Of a stretch of DNA of 64,000 bases, positions 7,845 through 18,011 are shown one piece after another (position 1 is the first letter of the stretch; the number at the start of each line of letters is the position of its first letter). Position numbers and translations under genes: made by a program. The notes beneath the pieces were generated by a model. That model saw nothing but the letters and a program-made list of their open reading frames with translations. It made no database searches and was not told where the DNA came from. Origin of the DNA: Rhodoferax sp. (lineage in GTDB: Bacteria; Pseudomonadota; Gammaproteobacteria; Burkholderiales; Burkholderiaceae_C); the NCBI RefSeq assembly GCF_013297935.1, contig NZ_JAAFIX010000007.1:1-64000 (forward strand). The letters are read 5' to 3'.

Positions 7845-9826
7845 TAACAGCCAGCGACGCTGAGCTTGCGGTACAGCGTTTGCCGGCTGATACCAAGCTG
7901 GCGGGCGGCCAGCGATACGTTACCGCGCGTGGCCTCCAGAGTTTGCTGAATGGCGGCGTGCGACAAAGCCTGCAGGCTCTGGGGCAGTTGCACAGCTGCA
8001 GGCGGAGCCCCGGGAGGTGCTGTCCCCATGATGGCTGCCTGACCAGACAGACTAGCCGTGACCGCTGGTGCAATCGCTTGCAAAGCGTCCAACAAGTCGT
8101 CGGGCATGTGGGCCCAGTCGAGCGTGTCTTCGCCCTCTTGCAGCATGGCGCAGGCGGTGCGCAGCACGCTGGCGTATTGCCGCAGGTTGCCGGGCCAGGG
8201 GTAGGTGCTGAGGCGGGCCATGAGCTCGGGGGCAACTTGCACCGGCAGCTCCGGGCTCAGGTCGGCCAGCAGGCGCTCGGTCAGGGCCACCCTGTCGCTG
8301 CGCTCGCGCAGGGCTGGCAGGGTGATGGTCAGGCCGTTGATGCGGTAATACAAATCCTGGCGGAAGGCGCCTTTTTCCGACGCATCGGCCAGCTTGCAGT
8401 GGGTGGCGCAGACCAGCGCAAAGTCCACCGGCACCGCTTTGCCGGCGCCCACCGGCGTGACGGTGCGCTCTTGCAGCACGCGCAGCAGACGGGTTTGCAT
8501 AGCCAAGGGCATGTCGCCGATTTCGTCCAGGAACAGGGTGCCGCCATGGGCCTCGCGCAGGCGGCCCACGCTGCCCTCTTTGCGCGCACCGGTGAAGGCG
8601 CCGGCCACGTAGCCAAACAATTCAGACTCGATCAGGCTCTCCGGAATGGCACCGCAGTTGATAGCCACAAACGGGCCCTCGCGGCGCGGGCCAGTGGCGT
8701 GCAGGGCGCGGGCGAACATTTCTTTGCCCACGCCGGACTCCCCCTGAATCAGCAAGGGAATCGGCTTGGCCACCACGCGGCGCGCCTTGTCCGCGGCGCT
8801 GCGCCAGCGGGCGTCGCCGGTGTCCAGCGCGCCCAGGGCGTCTACGCCAGGGCGCGCGGTGGTAGCCGTGGCCACAGGAGCGGCGTGGCGGGTGGCGGGC
8901 AGGGCCGCCGGGTCCACTTGCACTTGGGCAAACACCACCGCGCCGTTGTGCAAGCGCAGCTGCTGGGCCTGCTGGGGGCGGCGTTTGTGGCGGGAGAGCA
9001 GGTCGTCCAGCCGGACATCGAGCACCCGCTCCAGCAAGGTCGCGCCAATGTCGCCGGTGTGCAGCCGCAAGAGGGCCAGCCCCACGCGGTTGGCCCCCAC
9101 AATCCAGCCGTCGTCTGACAGCGCGATGATGCCTTCGGCCACACTGCCGATTCCCTCGGGGTGGGCGTGCAGGTGCAGCCTAATGTTGCGTTTGCAGGTG
9201 GCCACCATCAGGCGGTTTTCAATCATGCGGGCAGCGGTGCTGACCAGCCCCAAGGTGTGCGCATGGCCGTTGCGGTGGTCGCCGGAAATATCCAGAATGC
9301 CGCACAACTCGCCGGTGGCCGACAAAATCGGCGAAGCCGCGCAGGTCAAAAAGCCATTGCGCTCCAAGAAATGCTCGGAGCCATGAATCTCTACCGCGCC
9401 ACGCTCGGCCACTGCGGTGCCGATGGCGTTGGTACCCCGGTGCGCCTCGGCCCAGGAGGCGCCACTGGTGAGCGCCACGCGCTCAGCCTTGTCCACAAAA
9501 TGCGGGTCGCCCAAGGTGTGCATCAGCATGCCGGCAGAGTCGGCCAGCACCACCACGCTCTGGCTCTGGCGCACCTGGTCAAACACGTATTCCATGACCG
9601 GGCGGGAGTGGGCGAGCAGCGCATGGTTGCTGGCCAGCACATGGCGCAAGTGGTGGGTGCTGGCGTGCTCGGGGGACACCCGGGCGGTGGGCGCCAGACC
9701 GGCCGCCATGCTGCGATGCCACGAGCGCGCCAGCCGCTCATCGACGATACCGCTCGGGCACTGCCCGGTTTCCAATAGCTGCTGCCGGGCCTGCCGCAGG
9801 GCCAACAAAGGGGAAGGTGATCGCAC
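7844..9826 (-). CDS. sigma-54-dependent activator, AcoR-like (GAF, AAA+, Fis)
   Basis: The 660-residue protein has an N-terminal sensory region with a GAF-like domain (about 70-210, including SWAEAHRGTNAIGTAV), then a central AAA+ domain: Walker A GESGVGKEMF (about 358), the sigma-54 contact loop GAFTGA (about 409), and Walker B GGTLFLDEIGDMP. The C-terminus has a Fis-type helix-turn-helix (NVSLAARQLGISRQTLYRKL). This architecture matches AcoR and related activators of acetoin, alcohol or aldehyde catabolism. It is divergent from the aldehyde dehydrogenase, which has a good -24/-12 promoter and an upstream palindrome. It lacks a receiver domain, so it responds to a small molecule. The exact inducer cannot be read from sequence. 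Confidence 0.9.
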   Translation of the reverse strand: MRSPSPLLALRQARQQLLETGQCPSGIVDERLARSWHRSMAAGLAPTARVSPEHASTHHLRHVLASNHALLAHSRPVMEYVFDQVRQSQSVVVLADSAGMLMHTLGDPHFVDKAERVALTSGASWAEAHRGTNAIGTAVAERGAVEIHGSEHFLERNGFLTCAASPILSATGELCGILDISGDHRNGHAHTLGLVSTAARMIENRLMVATCKRNIRLHLHAHPEGIGSVAEGIIALSDDGWIVGANRVGLALLRLHTGDIGATLLERVLDVRLDDLLSRHKRRPQQAQQLRLHNGAVVFAQVQVDPAALPATRHAAPVATATTARPGVDALGALDTGDARWRSAADKARRVVAKPIPLLIQGESGVGKEMFARALHATGPRREGPFVAINCGAIPESLIESELFGYVAGAFTGARKEGSVGRLREAHGGTLFLDEIGDMPLAMQTRLLRVLQERTVTPVGAGKAVPVDFALVCATHCKLADASEKGAFRQDLYYRINGLTITLPALRERSDRVALTERLLADLSPELPVQVAPELMARLSTYPWPGNLRQYASVLRTACAMLQEGEDTLDWAHMPDDLLDALQAIAPAVTASLSGQAAIMGTAPPGAPPAAVQLPQSLQALSHAAIQQTLEATRGNVSLAARQLGISRQTLYRKLSVAGC

Positions 9827-9935
9827 GTTGTCTCCTGCGCGGAGTCATGTCGCCCCGCTCTGGGTTTCAGTATGGGGGCTGAGCGCGCGGCCGGCAATGG
9901 CGCGGACCCTCAGAACTGTCCGAGTGTTCCATTTT

Positions 9936-9949
9936 GTGACACCTGTCAC
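9936..9949. promoter_or_regulatory. candidate upstream activating site for the sigma-54 activator
   Basis: GTGACA-CC-TGTCAC is a perfect 14-bp palindrome. A second TGACAG half-site follows at 9962. It lies about 100 bp upstream of the -24/-12 promoter, the distance usual for enhancer-type sites, and between the divergent activator and its likely target. The rest of the 304-bp intergenic region shows no gene. Confidence 0.55.
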
Positions 9950-10049
9950 TGTGGCAAAGCATGACAGTGCGGGCTCACCGACACCTTATGCATTGCCCGA
10001 CCTTAGAAAAAACCTAATGAAATCAACATCCGCCGCACCGGCCTGCGGG

Positions 10050-10064
10050 TGGCACGCCTCTTGA
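10050..10064 (+). promoter_or_regulatory. sigma-54 (-24/-12) promoter of the aldehyde dehydrogenase
   Basis: TGGCAC-N5-TTGA matches the consensus TGGCAC-N5-TTGC except for the last base. It predicts a transcript start around 10076, leaving a leader of about 55 nt with AGAGGA before the ATG at 10131. The AAA+ activator with GAFTGA next door makes a chance match unlikely. Confidence 0.7.
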
Positions 10065-10130
10065 GAGAAGAGTGCACCTGCCGGAAGCCAATCCGCAGGA
10101 AATCAAACCAAGCACAAGAGGACGACCACC

Positions 10131-11654
<1,524 letters not shown>

Positions 11655-11688
11655 GGTGTAAGCAAAGCCCCTTCTTGCCGGAGGGGTT

Positions 11689-11881
11689 GCCAAGCGGCTA
11701 CCCCAAGGGCGCCCACCTCATACTGGAGTACCAGAAATCGGTGGTCACCCTTGGGGTAGCCGCTTGGCTTTTTGCGGTGAGATGGTGGTACACCCACCAC
11801 CCAGCGTCGGGGGCTGTGCGGGCGGACGCCGATTTCTGGTACCCCAGTATGAGGCGGCCGCCCGCACAGCCCCCGACGCTG
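11689..11881. repeat. paired perfect hairpins with mutually complementary loops
   Basis: Hairpin A has 21-bp perfect arms at 11689-11709 and 11748-11768 around a 38-nt loop, and is followed by TTTTT. Hairpin B has 24-bp perfect arms at 11802-11825 and 11858-11881 around a 32-nt loop. The arms of A and B are unrelated. The loop segments 11716-11741 and 11829-11854 are reverse complements over 26 nt with one mismatch, and each contains a small CTGG-N4-CCAG hairpin. A weaker C/G-rich hairpin at 11668-11686 precedes A. The element fills the 264-bp gap between the aldehyde dehydrogenase and the DUF779 gene. Hairpin A alone could be an intrinsic terminator; the loop duplication is not explained by that. 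Confidence 0.9.
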
Positions 11882-11918
11882 CGAGCGCCAATAATCCGAA
11901 AAACAGGAGACAAAAACT

Positions 11919-12293
11919 ATGGTCGACAAAGTAGTAGCCACCCCCGCCGCACTGGAACTGGTGGCCTTCCTCAAAACCAAACACGGCCCCGACCTCATGT
12001 TCCACCAAAGCGGGGGCTGCTGCGACAACAGCGCGGCTAACTGCTACCTGCCCGGTGAAATCACCATGGGTGCGGGCGACGTGTATTTGGGTGACATCGG
12101 CGGCAGCCCGTTCTACATCGGCATCGGGCAATACGAGTACTGGAAACACACCCAACTCATCATCGACGTGATCGAAGGCCACGGCGGCACGTTTTCACTG
12201 GAAGGGCCCGAGGGCAAGGCCTTTCACACCCGCTCGCGCGTGTTCACGGATGCCGAGTTGGCGGAATTGGGAATCCCAAAACCAGCCGCTTGA
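11919..12293 (+). CDS. DUF779 domain protein
   Basis: The 124-residue cytoplasmic protein begins MVDKVVATPAALELVAFLK. It has a conserved Cys/His-rich block HQSGGCCDNSAANC (about 29-42) and the aromatic stretch GIGQYEYWKHTQ. These are the marks of the DUF779 family, commonly encoded next to aldehyde dehydrogenases; its biochemical role is unknown to me. An accessory or metal/redox function for the dehydrogenase is a guess from the cysteines and context. The start has a good AGGAGA site. It lies downstream of the double-hairpin element, so its expression may differ from the dehydrogenase. Confidence 0.88.
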   Translation: MVDKVVATPAALELVAFLKTKHGPDLMFHQSGGCCDNSAANCYLPGEITMGAGDVYLGDIGGSPFYIGIGQYEYWKHTQLIIDVIEGHGGTFSLEGPEGKAFHTRSRVFTDAELAELGIPKPAA

Positions 12294-12302
12294 AATTGGC
12301 AC

Positions 12303-12357
12303 AAAATAGGGCTCTAGCCCCCTATTTCATTGCGCAATCAGCTCCTGATTTCATAGC
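12303..12357 (+). repeat. dispersed ~50-bp repeat, copy 3
   Basis: GGCTCTAGCCCCCTATTTCA, then TTGCGCAA, CAGCTCCTG and TTTCATAGC give an almost complete copy. It fills the gap between the convergent DUF779 and DUF1501 genes. Confidence 0.7.
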
Positions 12358-12358
12358 G

Positions 12359-13864
12359 TCACGCCATAAACTCCATGTCCCACGGGTAGTCGGCCCGGCC
12401 GGCTGGTGTGCCGAAGTTATTGATGTTGGCCAACACCCCCGGCATTTCGGCATCGGTCACCCCGAACCATTTGGCCAAGGTCGCGGCGTACTGATCTACC
12501 GAAGTGCGCGGCAGCAATCGGCCCTGCCCCACATGCCACTGCTCCGCAGCCGAGTACACGCGGGGTGAGCCGGTGCCATCGGTCACGTTGATGGGCGGGG
12601 CTTCGCCATAAAAGCGTTTGCCGTTCACCGCACCACCCACCACAAAATGGTGACTGCCCCAGCCATGGTCTGAGCCGTCCCCGTTGGAGGCGAGTGTGCG
12701 ACCGAAGTCGGATGCGGTAAACGCCGTTACCTGGTTCGCCAACCCCATCTCGTCGGTAGCGTTGTAAAACGCAGTCATAGCGGCACTGACTCGGCCCAAC
12801 AAGCCCCCGTGGTCCCGGATCAGGTTGTCATGCAGGTCAAACCCGCCCATAGAAACAAAGAACACCTGCCGCCGCGCGCCCAGCTGGCTGCGGCCTTTGA
12901 TCAAGCGCGCCACCATTTTCAGCTGCTGGCCCAGAGAGTCGGTGGGAAACACCGTGCTGGGCTCTGCAAGGGCCAGTGCCGTGGTGACGGCAGCTTCGGC
13001 ATCCAGCGCCCGCTTGGTAACGGCGTTGTACTCGTTCTCAAGTTTGTGTGCCCGGTTCTCACGCAGCATGTTGTTAATGGCTGTGGCCACCGCCGCGCTG
13101 CCGTAGACCGTGGAGTTGGTGGCCGGTCTGATCTTGATTGCTCCATTCGTGCTACTGACCTGGTACTGCAACGCAGTATCACCCGACAAAAACACCGCAT
13201 TGCCCGATACCGAGATTGCGGTAAACACCGAGGTGCTGTTCAAGCTGTTGCTCAGCGCCAGATCGCCCAGATTCCCGCCCCAGCCCACGGTCGACCCTTC
13301 GGGTGAGGACGACTGCCAGATACTTTGCTGGTCATTGTGCGAAAAAAGCTGCGGAGGCCGCGGGTTCGTCACCCGGTCGCTGCTGTTGTACTGGGTGCGG
13401 GTGAGTGGCTTGACCAGCGGGCCGACATTGAGTTGCACCGCCATCTTGCCGGAGTTGAACAGCCCGGCCAAGCCTGTCATCGCCGGGTTCAGTGCAAATT
13501 GGCGGGTCGTCTGCCCCTGGCTATCGGTCAATGCCACGGAAGGGCTCAGCAGGGTGGGGGTCAGTGCAGATTTGGCCAGGGCAATACCCCCGGCCGTTTG
13601 CCCCGAGCCACCGCCCCGGATGGTGCTGTAGAGGTTGTAGTTGGCATCGTCGTAGGGGATCAGGGTGTTGGCATAGTCGTTGCCACCGAACAAAAACACG
13701 CACACCAGCGCCTTGTAATCATTGCCCGGGGCGTTGAAGGCAGCCGCTTCCCCCATGGCTGCCAGATTCAAGGCAAAAGGAAGAGCCGTTCCGGTCAAGG
13801 CCAGCTGGCCTGAGCGCCGCAAAAAAGCGCGACGTTGGGGGTTGTGCAGATCGTGAGAATTCAT
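12359..13864 (-). CDS. DUF1501 exported protein
   Basis: The 501-residue protein has a twin-arginine type leader (RRAFLRRSGQLALTG, residues 12-26) ending near MGEAAAF, so export folded by Tat is likely. The body shows DUF1501 features: LVCVFLFGGNDYANTL, VFFVSMGGFDLHDN and FTASDFGRTLASNG followed by DGSDHGWGSHHF. The family is related to alkaline-phosphatase/sulfatase-like folds, and the Asp/His residues suggest metal binding, but no reaction is established. AAGGCGGA precedes the ATG. It lies 10 bp after a DUF1800 gene; the two families are repeatedly found as neighbours, suggesting a common exported system. Confidence 0.9.
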   Translation of the reverse strand: MNSHDLHNPQRRAFLRRSGQLALTGTALPFALNLAAMGEAAAFNAPGNDYKALVCVFLFGGNDYANTLIPYDDANYNLYSTIRGGGSGQTAGGIALAKSALTPTLLSPSVALTDSQGQTTRQFALNPAMTGLAGLFNSGKMAVQLNVGPLVKPLTRTQYNSSDRVTNPRPPQLFSHNDQQSIWQSSSPEGSTVGWGGNLGDLALSNSLNSTSVFTAISVSGNAVFLSGDTALQYQVSSTNGAIKIRPATNSTVYGSAAVATAINNMLRENRAHKLENEYNAVTKRALDAEAAVTTALALAEPSTVFPTDSLGQQLKMVARLIKGRSQLGARRQVFFVSMGGFDLHDNLIRDHGGLLGRVSAAMTAFYNATDEMGLANQVTAFTASDFGRTLASNGDGSDHGWGSHHFVVGGAVNGKRFYGEAPPINVTDGTGSPRVYSAAEQWHVGQGRLLPRTSVDQYAATLAKWFGVTDAEMPGVLANINNFGTPAGRADYPWDMEFMA

Positions 13865-13874
13865 GGGGTCCGCC

Positions 13875-15698
13875 TTATTTCTGCACTAGGTACTCAACAT
13901 TGGCCATCACCATCAGCACCGCCGCGCAGACACGGTTGCGTTTGACGGTTGCGCTACTGCTGGCGGTAACACTCACGCTCAGCAGGGCATTCACGATGGC
14001 CGTGACCGTGGTCCCGGAGAGTTGGCCGCCGGCTAGCAACAAATTGAGGCGCTGCACCAGCGCGGCTGGGTCCAGCACCAAGGTCAATTCAGTGGCGTAG
14101 CCGGCTTTGATGTCCGCAGAGCTCAGACCACTGTCAATCACCGTCATCATGTAATTGAGGTAGCCGCCCACGCTACTTTCGTTCACGATCTGGAACTCAG
14201 GTGCGACCTTACCCGTACTCAACCCGGTTGCAGGTGGAGCCACTGTCGATGGTGGAACGTAACCCGGCCTGAAAAAGTTGAACACCGACGGCGAGCGCAA
14301 AGGGCTTTGCCCTAAGGCGCTGCCGGGCGAACTCAGGTCACCGATCTTCCAGGCACCGCTGGCGGACACTACGCCGAATGTGCGCACCCACTGCACCAGG
14401 CGCAGCATGGGTTCGCGCAGTTTCCCGAACTCCGGAGCACTCAGGCCTGTGGCGTTGCGGGCCTCGTCATCCAGCAAGATGGCCGCAAACACGTGCGCGA
14501 GGTCACCGCGCACACCGCTCCCGTTATTCACAAACACGGCCGCGACGCGACCGACATACGCAGCGCTGGGATTGCTGGTCACCAGCCGCTGAATCAATTG
14601 TTTGCAAATAAACGGGGGCGTGTTGGCATGGTTGAACAAGGTGTCCAACGCCGTTTTCAGGGCCGCTGCACCGGCCGTGTTGGCGGGCACCGTCACACCC
14701 AGAAAGCTGGCCGCCAGCGTAGAGTGGTTCGAGGCGGTGAGCTTCATCGGAAGCCGCACGTACGTGGTGTTGGGGATATTGCGCGTACCGCCGCCGGTTT
14801 GCGCGATCACGGTGTCGACGTTCTGGCTGCGGTCCACGTCGTAGCCGGTAAACACCCGGGCCAGGTTGCTGACATCGCTGGAGGTGTAGGTCTCTTGAGC
14901 TTTGCCGCTGCCATCGAGTTTCAAACTGCCGTCCGCATTCAAAAGATTCAGGCCGACGGTAAACAGCTGCATGACCTCGCGGGCATAGTTCTCGTCGGGC
15001 TGGCGGCCGGTGCTGGTGTTTTCTTTGAGGTTGCCTTTGGTGTTGAGGTAGTACCCCATCGCAGGGTTGAGGGTGATGGCCTCCAGCAGATCCCGGAAGT
15101 TGCCAAAGGCATGCTTTACCAAGGTATCCCAATAGTGCGCGATTCCGTGACTGCGCCACGAAAAGTCCAGGCCCGCCAGCGAGACAACCAATATCTCCGA
15201 CAGCGCCAAGGCAGCCCGTTTGCGCATGGGGTCCGGTGCGGTCATGAGCTGACTCCAGATCATGTAGTTGCCCGGGGAATCGCTGTCGTAGTAGTTGGCG
15301 GTGTTGTACACATCGCCGTAACCTTGGCTGTTGAGCCAATCCCAACCACTGATACCGGAAGACTTGCCTATTTCCGCTTGTATCCAACCCGCATACCCCC
15401 GACTGCGCACCGAAGCGACATCTGCGTCTGTGGCGGCAAAACCGGCTTGCAATAAAAACCGGGCTGCTTGGGTGTCGGTCACGCTGGCCAGCGCACTGTA
15501 GGCCGTCGTGTTGAGCGCGACTGCGCGGCCTGCCGTGACCGGCGTGTAAGCGCTGGTCGCTGTGGAGCCACCATCACCGCCCCCTCCGCATGCACTCAAT
15601 GCGGCACTCGCCAACGCAGCCACAGCCGTTGCGCTCAGTGGATGACCGGGGTCTTGCGTCTCTGGAACGCGTCGGGAAGAGAGAGTTGATGTTTCCAT
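13875..15698 (-). CDS. DUF1800 exported lipoprotein
   Basis: From the ATG at 15698 the protein has 607 residues with an N-terminal hydrophobic stretch and a lipobox-like LSAC followed by GGGGDGG, so a lipid-anchored envelope protein is likely. An alternative ATG at 15779 adds 27 polar residues before the leader. DUF1800 features include AARFLLQAGFAATDADVAS near the N-terminus, MRKRAALALSEILVV, GRQPDENYAREVMQLFTVGL and the C-terminal SPSVFNFFRPGYVPP. Function unknown. The Gly/Ser-rich linker after the Cys would hold the domain away from the membrane. It is followed directly by the DUF1501 gene. Confidence 0.88.
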   Translation of the reverse strand: METSTLSSRRVPETQDPGHPLSATAVAALASAALSACGGGGDGGSTATSAYTPVTAGRAVALNTTAYSALASVTDTQAARFLLQAGFAATDADVASVRSRGYAGWIQAEIGKSSGISGWDWLNSQGYGDVYNTANYYDSDSPGNYMIWSQLMTAPDPMRKRAALALSEILVVSLAGLDFSWRSHGIAHYWDTLVKHAFGNFRDLLEAITLNPAMGYYLNTKGNLKENTSTGRQPDENYAREVMQLFTVGLNLLNADGSLKLDGSGKAQETYTSSDVSNLARVFTGYDVDRSQNVDTVIAQTGGGTRNIPNTTYVRLPMKLTASNHSTLAASFLGVTVPANTAGAAALKTALDTLFNHANTPPFICKQLIQRLVTSNPSAAYVGRVAAVFVNNGSGVRGDLAHVFAAILLDDEARNATGLSAPEFGKLREPMLRLVQWVRTFGVVSASGAWKIGDLSSPGSALGQSPLRSPSVFNFFRPGYVPPSTVAPPATGLSTGKVAPEFQIVNESSVGGYLNYMMTVIDSGLSSADIKAGYATELTLVLDPAALVQRLNLLLAGGQLSGTTVTAIVNALLSVSVTASSSATVKRNRVCAAVLMVMANVEYLVQK

Positions 15699-15811
15699 AC
15701 AGGCCTTGGCATGGCGACATGCCGGCCATCCGGAATGTGCTCTTTCACTAGAGGTTACGGAAAGAACCCGCTTTTTCATCAGCGGGCTTACAAACCGTTA
15801 CCCCTGAAACA

Positions 15812-16654
15812 TCACGTAGCAGCAGCCCGCTGCAAAGTCTCGCGGGTCCGGATGGCCTCTGAACGGGCAGATTCAGCAAAATCCATGCCCGCAGACGCAT
15901 ACAAAATGGCCCGCGAGGAGTTGACCGCAATCGGTGCTGTGGTCTCACCGTTGACCGACTTCCAGCCTGCTTTGACGGTGGCAACCGCATCGCCACCTTG
16001 TGCGCCCACTCCGGGGATCAGCAAGGGCACGGTAGGGGCCAGCGCCCGCACCCGCTCGATTTCTGCGGGGTACGTGGCACCCACTACCAGGCCGAGCTGG
16101 CCATTCAGGTTCCAGGGGCCTTGCGCTAGCGCGGCAATGTGCTCGTAGAGGCGTGGCTGGCCGGGCAGGTCGCGCAAATGCTGGGGCTGAAAATCGTCAC
16201 CACCCGGGTTGGAGGTGCGGCACAGCAAAAAGGCGCCCTTGCCGTGGTACTTCAAGTAAGGCGCCACAGAATCAAACCCCATGAAGGGCGACAGCGTCAC
16301 GGCATCGGCCCCGTAGCGCTCGAAGGCCTCTTTGGCGTACTGCTCCGCGGTGCTGCCGATGTCGCCACGCTTGGCATCCAGAATCACCGGCACGCCGGGG
16401 GCGGTGCGGCGCATATGCTCCATCAGCTTTTCCAACTGGGCTTCAGCGCCATGGGCGGCAAAGTAGGCAATCTGGGGCTTAAAGGAGTTCACCAGGTCCG
16501 CCGTGGCATCGACGATAGCGGCGCAGAAGTCGTAAATCTTGCTGGCGTCCCCGCGCAAGTGGGTCGGGAACTTGGCAGGCTCGGGGTCCAGGCCCACGCA
16601 CAAGAGGGAGCCGTTTTGGCGCTCGGCGGCGCGCAATTGTTCAGTAAAGGTCAT
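15812..16654 (-). CDS. pyrF: orotidine 5'-phosphate decarboxylase (type 2)
   Basis: This 280-residue enzyme makes UMP from OMP, the last step of pyrimidine synthesis. The catalytic Lys/Asp block is [17 protein letters not shown] (about 97-113), preceded by the [12 protein letters not shown] start typical of the longer type-2 (group III) enzymes. It is the last gene of the leftward tsaB-rimI-udg-pyrF run, 11 bp after the glycosylase gene. Confidence 0.95.
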   Translation of the reverse strand: MTFTEQLRAAERQNGSLLCVGLDPEPAKFPTHLRGDASKIYDFCAAIVDATADLVNSFKPQIAYFAAHGAEAQLEKLMEHMRRTAPGVPVILDAKRGDIGSTAEQYAKEAFERYGADAVTLSPFMGFDSVAPYLKYHGKGAFLLCRTSNPGGDDFQPQHLRDLPGQPRLYEHIAALAQGPWNLNGQLGLVVGATYPAEIERVRALAPTVPLLIPGVGAQGGDAVATVKAGWKSVNGETTAPIAVNSSRAILYASAGMDFAESARSEAIRTRETLQRAAAT

Positions 16655-16665
16655 GGGTGCCTATT

Positions 16666-17514
16666 TTAAGAAGGGGTCACACTGTCCATGGCCAGGCACA
16701 AATCGGCCCAGGCTTTGGCTTTGTCGGCGCTGTTGCGCAGCAACAGCTTGGGGTGGTAGCTCACCACCACCGGAATGCCGCGGTAGCGGTACACCTGCCC
16801 GCGCAATTTGCCCAAGGGCTGGGTCGCCAGCGCGCCGTGCTCGGACAACAGGGTCAGAATAGCAAAGCGGCCGACCGCAAAAATCACCCTGGGTTGCACC
16901 AACTCAATTTCACGCTGCAGGTACTGGGCGCACTGCGCCAGATCTGCGGGCGACGGGTTGCGCCCGTGGGGTGGGCGGCACTTCACCACGTTGGTGGCAT
17001 AGGCACCCTGCGCGCCGGTGCCACTGCGGCTCACGCCCACGGCTTTGAGCATGTTGTCGAGCAGCAGGCCGGGGGCCTCTACAAAGGCTTGGGCGGCACT
17101 GTCTTCATCTTCTTCCGGCGGGTCGCCCACCACCATCCAGTCCGCTTGCAGCTGAGCAGCGGGTTGCAAGGTGGCGTGTTTGCGACCGGCGCACAGCCCG
17201 CACAACTCGCAGGCGGCGGCTGTATCGGCCAGTCCGTTCCAGTCCAGCGCGGCCAGCTCGGAAGGCTGCACGGGACGCTCGGCTGCCGGTAACACCGGGG
17301 CGGCGACCGGTGCCGGACGCAAGGGTGCCACCACGGGCATGGGTGCACTGGCACGGGGTGTTTGCGCCGCCACCGGCGCAGTGCGCGCAGGCAAGGCCGC
17401 GGCTTGCGCCGGCGCGTCCTCGGATACGGTTGCGAATGCGGTACCGGGTAGCCACACGCGCACGCCCATTTCCAGCAGCATGGCGCGTTGGCGCTCGTCG
17501 AGTTGCAGTGCCAT
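16666..17514 (-). CDS. family-4-type uracil-DNA glycosylase
   Basis: The 282-residue DNA repair enzyme has an Ala/Pro-rich N-terminal extension (residues ~30-85) and a catalytic C-terminal domain. The iron-sulphur cysteines include CELCGLCAGRKHA (about 103-115) and later VVKCRPPHGRNP. The uracil-recognition motif is MVVGDPPEEDED (motif I, GEPPGxxE-like) and the His motif is VVSYHPKLLLRN. GDPP replaces the more usual GEAPG, a mild departure. It removes uracil from DNA. It lies between rimI and pyrF, as in many Burkholderiales. Confidence 0.88.
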   Translation of the reverse strand: MALQLDERQRAMLLEMGVRVWLPGTAFATVSEDAPAQAAALPARTAPVAAQTPRASAPMPVVAPLRPAPVAAPVLPAAERPVQPSELAALDWNGLADTAAACELCGLCAGRKHATLQPAAQLQADWMVVGDPPEEDEDSAAQAFVEAPGLLLDNMLKAVGVSRSGTGAQGAYATNVVKCRPPHGRNPSPADLAQCAQYLQREIELVQPRVIFAVGRFAILTLLSEHGALATQPLGKLRGQVYRYRGIPVVVSYHPKLLLRNSADKAKAWADLCLAMDSVTPS

Positions 17515-17519
17515 GGTGT

Positions 17520-18011
17520 TCAGTGCTCCAGTGCCAGGCTCATGACGATGGCGTCTTCACGTTGCCCGCGATCTGCGGGGTAATAGGCTTTGCGCATGCC
17601 CACGCGGCGGTAGCCATGCGCCTCGTACACCTTGATGGCGCGCGCATTGTGCACCCGCACTTCCAGCCACAGCCACTGCGCGCCTTGGCCGCGCGCCCAG
17701 ACGGCCAGTGCGTCGAGCATGATGCGCGCCCAGCCTTGGCCTTGGTACTCCGGCGCGACCGTGATGTTAAGGAGGTGCACCTCGTCCACTCCCTTCATGG
17801 CCACAAAATAGCCGAGCAACTGGCCGTTGGCGGTGACCATCTGGGCCTGGTAGCCGCTGTGCAGGGCATCGATAAAGTTGGCGCGGTTCCAAGGGTGGGC
17901 ATACGTGCGCTGCTCTACATGCAACACCTGGTCCAATGAATCGGCCAGCAGCGGCTCAAACACCGCCTCGTGCAGGACCTCCGGGGCAGGCACAGCGCGG
18001 TACGGGCTCAT
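17520..18011 (-). CDS. rimI: ribosomal-protein S18-alanine N-acetyltransferase
   Basis: The 163-residue GNAT acetyltransferase has the acetyl-CoA loop YQGQGWARIMLDAL (R/Q-x-x-G-x-G/A form) and the C-terminal motif WLEVRVHNARAIKVYEAHGY, FxxVGxRKxYY-like, that is typical of RimI. The stop lies 5 bp before the glycosylase gene, and its start overlaps the end of tsaB by 4 bp, the usual tsaB-rimI pairing. Confidence 0.92.
   Translation of the reverse strand: MSPYRAVPAPEVLHEAVFEPLLADSLDQVLHVEQRTYAHPWNRANFIDALHSGYQAQMVTANGQLLGYFVAMKGVDEVHLLNITVAPEYQGQGWARIMLDALAVWARGQGAQWLWLEVRVHNARAIKVYEAHGYRRVGMRKAYYPADRGQREDAIVMSLALEH

Noticed and set aside
11689-11881. Integron attC site
   Set aside because: Stems are perfect rather than bulged, and no GTTRRRY or RYYYAAC core sites or integrase were seen.
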